This document shows positions 58,512-64,000 of a stretch of DNA of 64,000 nucleotides, piece by piece; the stretch's first letter is position 1, and the number at the start of each line of letters is the position of its first letter. The DNA comes from CAVYGN01 sp963796325 (lineage in GTDB: Bacteria > Spirochaetota > Brevinematia > Brevinematales > JAOACQ01), in the NCBI GenBank assembly GCA_963796325.1, contig CAWCLF010000003.1, positions 538,572-602,571 of the forward strand. The letters are read 5' to 3'. Under the pieces are notes generated by a model. It did not search any database. It was not told where the DNA came from and worked only from the letters and a program-made list of their open reading frames with translations. Made by a program: the position numbers and the translations under genes.

Positions 58512-59540
58512 ATGGATATACGGATAGATATCTGCGCCTTGATTAATGAGGCTGTAACAGCAGGTGCAAGCAGGGATAAGGCTTGTGAAGAATCAGGTTA
58601 TGACATCAGGACCATACAGCGCTGGGATAAAAATCTTGAGGGAGACAGAAGAAAATTGAGAAATGTAATGCCTTCTAATGCCCTGTCGGCCGAAGAAAGG
58701 GAGGAGATCATCTCCTGCTGCTGCAGCGAGAGATTTAGAGATATGACGCCGAATGAAATAGTGCCGTTATTGGCCGAGGAAGGGGTCTATAAAGGATCAG
58801 AATCTACTTTTTATCGTGTATTGAAAGATAATAATATGCTTCATCATAGATATGAAACAAAGCCCAAAATGGCAAGGAAAACGCCAAGAGAACTGGAAGC
58901 GACAGGGCCTAATCAGGTATGGAGCTGGGATATTACTTATATATCCAGTCTTATCAAGGGCCAGTATTTCTATCTCTATCTGTTTGAGGATGTCTGGAGC
59001 CGTAAGATAGTCGGCTGGAAAATGCAGGAGGAGGAAAGCTCTGAACATGCCGCAAGGATGATGGCAGAAATCGGAGAAACCATTGATTTGAAAGGCTTGT
59101 ATTTACATTCTGACAATGGTTCTCCTATGAAAGGAGCAACGATGTTATCGACCTTGCAGAGGCTACAGGTTATGCCTTCATTTTCAAGGCCGAGCGTAAG
59201 TAACGATAATCCTTACTCAGAATCATTGTTTAAGACATTGAAATATAATGTGAAATACCCTGGCCATTTTGAGACAATGGAAGAGGCAGAAATATGGATG
59301 CAAAATTTTGTAGATTGGTATAACAATAAGCATCTTCATTCAGGTATTGGATATGTAACGCCTGCACAGAGGCATGACGGTAAAGATAAAGCTATCCTAC
59401 AGACAAGAGAAAACACTTATGAGGCTGCAAAAAGTAAGCACCCTGAAAGATGGTCAGGAGAATGTAAAAAATGGGAACGTGTAGAATCTGTATTTTTAAA
59501 TCCGAGTAAGACTAACAAGGAATCGTTGATTGCTGCGTAA
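58512..59540 (+). CDS. IS3-like transposase OrfB, copy C
   Basis: 342 residues, identical to copy B; complete DDE motifs (WDITYIS, LHSDNGS, YSESLFK). Confidence 0.9.
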   Translation: MDIRIDICALINEAVTAGASRDKACEESGYDIRTIQRWDKNLEGDRRKLRNVMPSNALSAEEREEIISCCCSERFRDMTPNEIVPLLAEEGVYKGSESTFYRVLKDNNMLHHRYETKPKMARKTPRELEATGPNQVWSWDITYISSLIKGQYFYLYLFEDVWSRKIVGWKMQEEESSEHAARMMAEIGETIDLKGLYLHSDNGSPMKGATMLSTLQRLQVMPSFSRPSVSNDNPYSESLFKTLKYNVKYPGHFETMEEAEIWMQNFVDWYNNKHLHSGIGYVTPAQRHDGKDKAILQTRENTYEAAKSKHPERWSGECKKWERVESVFLNPSKTNKESLIAA

Positions 59541-60455
59541 AATAAAAGCGACAACTCCCTTGACAAAAACCGCAAGGGCCATGGATTTATGATTCGAGGA
59601 TACATATTGGTGGTAACAAGTGGAATGGCAGTGAGGCTTGTAGTACAATTTTAAATGGCGTTAATAGTGATTACTACAAGTTTATGAATTTGTTTGCTAA
59701 TTATGATTCTTATGGTAATTTTACGGGATACCAGATAGGGGCTAAAGGAACTTATTATTTATTTAGATAATAAATAAAAAAGGTATTTTATGAAAATAAT
59801 ATTTTATACCTCAATAATATTATTAATTAGTAGTTATGCAAATATTTATTCATTAGAAATGGAAATAAATGGAACTTTTAGTAAATATTATAACAATAAT
59901 CCTGGATGCATAGTGAACGATGATACTCCTTTGAAATATATGCCTTTCAATCTGTTTGACAATAACCTCAATACTGCTGTTGCAATAAATATTACTAATA
60001 AACAACCTTTAGACGAGGTAAAAGGGCCATATTTTCACTTACAATTTAAAAATAATTATTCTATTGATAGAATTGATATAAAAAACGGTTTCGATATTAA
60101 TAATATTCTATATAATAAGAATTCAAGAGCAAAAGAGATAATCATTTCATTTTTAACAAATAATATTGAATTATTTGCTACCAATATTGTATTACAAGAT
60201 ATTTCAAATGTACAATCTATTAATTTTAAAATCCCAATATTATTTAATATGATAAGTATATATGTTTATTCCAGCTACCCAGGTACGAAATACGACGACA
60301 TTTGTCTATCGAAAATAGAGTTCTGGTATAAAGGGGAGAAATACAGGGTAGCTAATGTCGAGGACCGGGTAGATTCCCCAGTGGCAGGGCCATGAGATTC
60401 CCCACCTTTTCCTGAAAAACACCGTTCTTGATTTTAGAGAGAAATCATAAAACTT

Positions 60456-61202
60456 TCAAATAGTTTTCCCTTCCTTCCGGAAAGATTTTCCATCTTTGGA
60501 TTTTACCAGGATTTTAATTGAGCCTGAAACAAGGCGGTCAAGCATAGCCCCTCCAACCACAGGATCAGGGAAGATTGCCAGCCAGTCTTCCGGAGGCCGG
60601 TTGCTTGTCAGAATAATGGACCTGTTCCCAAGCCTTTCATCTACGATCCGGTATAGACATTCCGTTTCTTCATTGTCGAGTTTTTTAAATCCGAAATCGT
60701 CTATGATCAGGAGGTCTGTTTTAATACACTTTCTGAAAAGAGTATTTTTGAACATAATCTTTTCACTTTTCAAGTTTTCAAAAAGCGCGGCGGCTTTCTT
60801 AAAGATGACAGTATAGCCTCTCCTACAGGCTTCGTGGCCGACAGCCTTAGAAATATGAGTTTTTCCTATGCCGGGAGGCCCGGCGATGACAACAAACTGT
60901 CTCATATCCATGAAACGGCAGGACGCGATTTCACGAATAAGCCTTGAAGGGATAGCGCTCTCATTGAAATTAAAATCAAACCCCTCGAAAGTGTTTTCCT
61001 GGCCGAACTTTGCTTCTCTCAGCCTCTTTTTGAGCATGTTATTATCCCTCTGGCATAATTCATCCTGAACTAACAAGGAGAAAAATTCTCCATAGTCCAA
61101 GTTTGATTCCTGCGCTTCCCTGATCCGCATAGGAAGGTTGAAAAGCATGCCTGGTAATTTTAACCTCCTTAAGTTTGCCTCAAGCTGATTCTGATGTTCC
61201 AT
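60456..61202 (-). CDS. istB: IS21-family helper ATPase (IstB), element 2
   Basis: 248 residues: Walker A GPPGIGKTHISKAVG, Walker B LLIIDDFGFKKLDNEE, and SIILTSNRPPEDW. Start ATG has GAGGAGG upstream. Different subtype from the IstB at 22060. Confidence 0.92.
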   Translation of the reverse strand: MEHQNQLEANLRRLKLPGMLFNLPMRIREAQESNLDYGEFFSLLVQDELCQRDNNMLKKRLREAKFGQENTFEGFDFNFNESAIPSRLIREIASCRFMDMRQFVVIAGPPGIGKTHISKAVGHEACRRGYTVIFKKAAALFENLKSEKIMFKNTLFRKCIKTDLLIIDDFGFKKLDNEETECLYRIVDERLGNRSIILTSNRPPEDWLAIFPDPVVGGAMLDRLVSGSIKILVKSKDGKSFRKEGKTI

Positions 61203-61220
61203 ATTTCCTCCTCATTATCT

Positions 61221-62765
61221 CTAAAGAAAGTAATAGCCGTCGTCCCTGGTCATTTCAGAACCTTCTTCTGAAATTTCAAACAGGCTGTCATGCTTAGCAT
61301 GATTGCCTTCATTTTCCATCCAGCATTTGAATAGTTTAGGATTGTTTATCCCGGCTGATTTTGCCCTATCACAGATTTTATTGAAATATTCTTTTTTCGA
61401 GAATGTTTCCATTACACTTAAGAAACCCAGCGCCCTGCGGCAGTTGAGATTGGCATGAATCGAAAGAATTTGAAAGATCAACTGGTACGCGGATTCTCCG
61501 TATTTCCTTGATTGGTCCAGTATATACTTTGGATACCCTCCGGATAGCATCTCCCTTGTATTCTCCGGAAAATCTGTTTTTTCATATGTCGCATGTCCTC
61601 TTGGTACAACAAACTCCCGGATAAGTTTGTACTGATAGAAAATCTTTACTAAATTGCCGGTTCTCCTGACAAAGACATCTTCTCCACGATATCTGGGAGG
61701 CAGGGAATACCTCTTTTTCTCGAACTGGACAAACTGATCAGGGTGTACCTTGGCCTTTTTCCATACGGGAGTCTTAAACCTTTCTTCCGGAAGCTGCTTA
61801 AGCAGAGGCTTCTCTATCGTTTCAAATACCTCCATTGGTTTCAGGCCGGTTGTTCCGTGGTCTCTCATCCCGTATTCATGCCTGCACCATTCAAGGGCTT
61901 TTATGTTCAATTCCTTTAATGAAGCTCCGGGATTAAGTGCTTTAAGCTTTCTGAACAGCTCCCTGGCCACAGGAACAAACCTTTCAATTTTGGCTTTATC
62001 CTTTGGTTTCCTTACTCTGCAAGGATCGAGAAAAGTATTGTAATACTCCGCGTAATCAGCATAAGCCTGATTAAACTTAGGATTGTAAAGGTCCGGCGAT
62101 ATGATTCCGGTTTTCAGATTGTCCAGTGATATCCTTACCGGTACTCCGCCGTAAAACTCCAGCATATCCACATTGCTCTCGACAAATGATTCCTGGTTTT
62201 GTGAAAAGACATATTGAACAAACGGCAGCCTTGAACTCGACAATATTCCGATAAAAGCTTGTACTGTCTTGTTGTGCCCCAGGTAATCATGTGTTCCGGC
62301 TTTGCCGTAATCAAGCTGGATCTCCTGGCCAGGGTCAGTTTCAATCCGGATGGTTTCCTTTAATTCTTTGGCTGTAAGTCCGCTCTTTATCGAGAATCTC
62401 TTGAAACTTGTATAACTGATGTTTAAATTATGCCTTATACAGACAACTTCAAAGGCTGTCTTGGGTTTCATCCCATTTTTAGGGTCATTTATGAGCCCGT
62501 ACAGCTCCTCTTTATAACGTTCAAGTATACTTGCCTTATTTTCATTTTTTGAAGGCCCTACAAAGGGGTGTATTAGATGGAATTCTTCTCTGCTTATTGT
62601 TTCTCCAGTCTTTTCAAAGCCATTCTCCATTATTTTCTGAATAACCTGGCGGACTGTCTTTCTATCCCTGCTTTCCTGTTCGGAAATTTCGCTGATGCTT
62701 TGGTTGGATTTCCATCGCCTGTAAATGTCATAGTAATCCTGTTCGTTCATAAATCTGTAACCCAT
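61221..62765 (-). CDS. istA: IS21-family transposase (IstA), element 2
   Basis: 514 residues from ATG 62765 (GGAGGGG upstream). Helix-turn-helix SISEISEQESRDRKTVRQVI, DDE core with EIQLDYGKAGTHDY (Asp), RISLDNLKTGI (Asp) and KPKDKAKIERFVPVARE (Glu). Intact. Confidence 0.9.
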   Translation of the reverse strand: MGYRFMNEQDYYDIYRRWKSNQSISEISEQESRDRKTVRQVIQKIMENGFEKTGETISREEFHLIHPFVGPSKNENKASILERYKEELYGLINDPKNGMKPKTAFEVVCIRHNLNISYTSFKRFSIKSGLTAKELKETIRIETDPGQEIQLDYGKAGTHDYLGHNKTVQAFIGILSSSRLPFVQYVFSQNQESFVESNVDMLEFYGGVPVRISLDNLKTGIISPDLYNPKFNQAYADYAEYYNTFLDPCRVRKPKDKAKIERFVPVARELFRKLKALNPGASLKELNIKALEWCRHEYGMRDHGTTGLKPMEVFETIEKPLLKQLPEERFKTPVWKKAKVHPDQFVQFEKKRYSLPPRYRGEDVFVRRTGNLVKIFYQYKLIREFVVPRGHATYEKTDFPENTREMLSGGYPKYILDQSRKYGESAYQLIFQILSIHANLNCRRALGFLSVMETFSKKEYFNKICDRAKSAGINNPKLFKCWMENEGNHAKHDSLFEISEEGSEMTRDDGYYFL

Positions 62766-63404
62766 CCATTCCCCTCCGGTTTTTTCCGAAGAGTATGTTT
62801 GATTTTTTAGTTTCTGAACAGGAAAAGGTGGGTGGGGAATCTCATGGCCCTGGATGCTAAAAAGTGGGGAATGTGGTGGCCCTGACCCTGGGGAATCTCA
62901 TGGCCCTATTTTGCCTTTTTAATGGGGAATCTGGGCGGCCCCGGACAAGCTAACCTTGAGGAAGCGAAACAAGAGTATGTGAAGGTATACATTGCACGTT
63001 TTTTAAGGATTCTTGGTGATGGAATATTCATGCATGATATTAATGAAACAAATTATAACAGACTTATCAGTATATCAGGCTGGAAATATGAAGATCCTGA
63101 AGAAAGACAGGTTGGGATTTTTTTTGATAAAAAAGGAGATATAAAAATCCATAGGTTTCTAATTTCATCAGATCAAGACCTTAAAGATTTTCCAACAAAA
63201 ACAATAGGTAAATGGAAATTTGATGATGAAGGGAGGCTTTACATAAAAATAGACAACGGACCTTATAAAGTATCAAAAAGAAAAAATATATACAACACCC
63301 CCCCCGATGAAAAAGGGCCATATTTTGTAGGAACCGATCTTGAATTTGAAGGTATAATGGAACCATCAAGAAATTAAATTTCAATTTATAGGTAGGCTAT
63401 TATA

Positions 63405-63713
63405 ATGGATGAAAAAAAATCAATTAATCAACAGAATAGTGTTCCTGTCAAATTCCAGGACACCGCCAATAAAGTCGCTTACTCCAACTTTGCGCTTATC
63501 AACAACTCGTCGGAGGAATTCCTCCTTGATTTCGGCACGATCTCTCCGGGCAGAGAGGGAGTTGAGGTATTCAGCAGGATAGCACTAAGCCCTAGAAACG
63601 CGAAGCTGTTCCTACAGGGTCTGGCAGAGCGTGTGAAGAAATTCGAGGACCAGTTCGGACCGATCAAGCCGCCGGAGGCTGTGGAAATTGAAGCGATGAA
63701 CAAGGGGAAATAG
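63405..63713 (+). CDS. DUF3467 protein, copy 4
   Basis: 102 residues, identical in sequence to copy 1 including the N-terminus (MDEKKSINQQNSVPVKFQ), as expected if tip, immunity gene and DUF3467 start were duplicated together. Confidence 0.82.
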   Translation: MDEKKSINQQNSVPVKFQDTANKVAYSNFALINNSSEEFLLDFGTISPGREGVEVFSRIALSPRNAKLFLQGLAERVKKFEDQFGPIKPPEAVEIEAMNKGK

Positions 63714-64000
63714 TAAATCGGTATGAATTGACAAATAACCCCGCATTACGAGGAAGCGCAGGGGCCGCCGGCGAAAAACGGTGGAAAGCGGGCACGCTGT
63801 CCGAGACCGGTCATTGTATTTTATTACAGATCGATATATAATAAAATTGAAAAGGACATTAATGGCTTACAATGAGCGGTCGAGTTGTGCCCGCAGCCGT
63901 TTTGAGACGATGCGGCCCAAGCTTGCCGAATATGGCGGGGCCGGTTTTCTTTCGGTTCGCTTTCTTTTGACGGTTCAAAAGAAAGCGAACAGATAGGCAA
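63714..64000 (+). repeat. Cassette-boundary element, copy 4 (cut by window edge)
   Basis: Promoter 63814-63842, leader 63862-63996 and a 16-bp hairpin (63955-63970 with 63975-63990). It shares the CGGTTCGC variant of copy 2. A fourth orphan cassette should begin just past the right edge. Confidence 0.85.

Larger units (their letters stand above)
57977..59572 (+). mobile_element. IS3-family-like element, copy C
   Basis: 1596 bp, inserted in orphan tip 3. Target duplication CAAG at 57973-57976 and 59573-59576. The intact giant gene provides the uninterrupted sequence, so the ends are exact. This defines the boundaries used for copies A and B. Confidence 0.93.
55243..59770 (+). pseudogene. Orphan tip 3: copy of the giant protein's tip, split by two IS elements
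   Basis: Joining 55243-55955, 57261-57976 and 59577-59770 gives 540 codons. Residues 1-139 match the orphan pre-toxin version. From SAAFEGTP on it is the same tip as residues 2082-2482 of the intact giant protein, with no residue differences seen by eye, ending KGTYYLFR. It has no LysM, unlike tips 1 and 2. Confidence 0.88.
60356..62947 (-). mobile_element. IS21-family insertion sequence 2
   Basis: 2592 bp. Ends TGTCGAGGACCGGGTAGATT (left) and, from the right inward, TGTCCGGGGCCGCCCAGATT. Target duplication AGCTAA at 60350-60355 and 62948-62953. GGGGAATCTCATGGCCCT-type repeats lie near both ends (one left, several right), the likely IstA-binding sites. Confidence 0.93.
59790..63377 (+). pseudogene. 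Second copy of the exported immunity gene, split by an IS21 element
   Basis: Joining 59790-60355 to 62954-63377 gives 329 codons, the same length as the intact gene at 46375. I see one residue difference (ARFLRILG here, ARILRILG there). It is therefore a very recent duplicate, now inactive. Confidence 0.92.

Overview
The window reads as a chromosomal segment of a moderately AT-rich, double-membrane (diderm) bacterium. The evidence is several lipoproteins with poly-Ser linkers behind the lipobox, an outer-membrane-like beta-barrel, a TolC/adaptor/RND operon, PilZ proteins, and a 2482-residue protein resembling, from memory, the very large TIGR04388-type proteins of Leptospira and relatives. 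A spirochaete is my best guess, but no ribosomal or other phylogenetic marker is present.

Layout. 1-2430 is the right end of an Rhs orphan-tip region: an ankyrin immunity-like gene, a hairpin/leader element, an Rhs C-terminal tip and a dead transposase. 2498-12839 is mostly ordinary genome: a DUF4160/DUF2442 pair, a beta-barrel protein, glycogen synthase, a flavodoxin-ferredoxin, a MarR regulator, a cluster of small PilZ and DUF genes, a decayed type III polyketide synthase-like gene and a lipoprotein. 13224-25276 is rich in insertion sequences: a composite transposon with a 4-bp target duplication, a Panacea-type antitoxin gene split by an IS5-family element next to its intact partner, and a beta-helix lipoprotein gene split by an IS21-family element. 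25626-38764 is a compact eight-gene operon for a tripartite RND system with two different RND subunits and four lipoproteins, two of them with Ig-like (Big_5) repeats.

38907-64000 is the most interesting part. A giant secreted-protein gene with a variable C-terminal tip is followed by its immunity gene and a small DUF3467 gene. Then comes a tandem array of orphan cassettes, each laid out as: 312-bp noncoding element (promoter, 44-codon leader, perfect 16-17 bp hairpin), truncated pre-toxin region, variable tip, immunity gene, DUF3467 gene. Three cassettes are visible and a fourth starts at the right edge. Cassette 3 carries the same tip and immunity gene as the full-length gene, which looks like a recent cassette exchange or duplication. 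Cassette 3 is now broken by three insertion sequences and cassette 2 by one, while the full-length copy is intact. The same hairpin/leader element sits at the exact 5' boundary of the Rhs tip at the left end, so two unrelated polymorphic-toxin families appear to use one cassette-boundary element.

Insertion-sequence boundaries and target duplications were read directly from the sequence: 1596-bp IS3-like element (three copies, CAAG for one, ATTG around the composite), IS5-like (GTGGT), IS21-like (10 bp, reading CATAAATGGA on the minus strand), IS1380-like (ACATA), a second IS3-like (TTC), and a second IS21-like (AGCTAA). For every split gene, removing the IS and one duplication restores the reading frame. 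Family names come from remembered motifs, not from a search.
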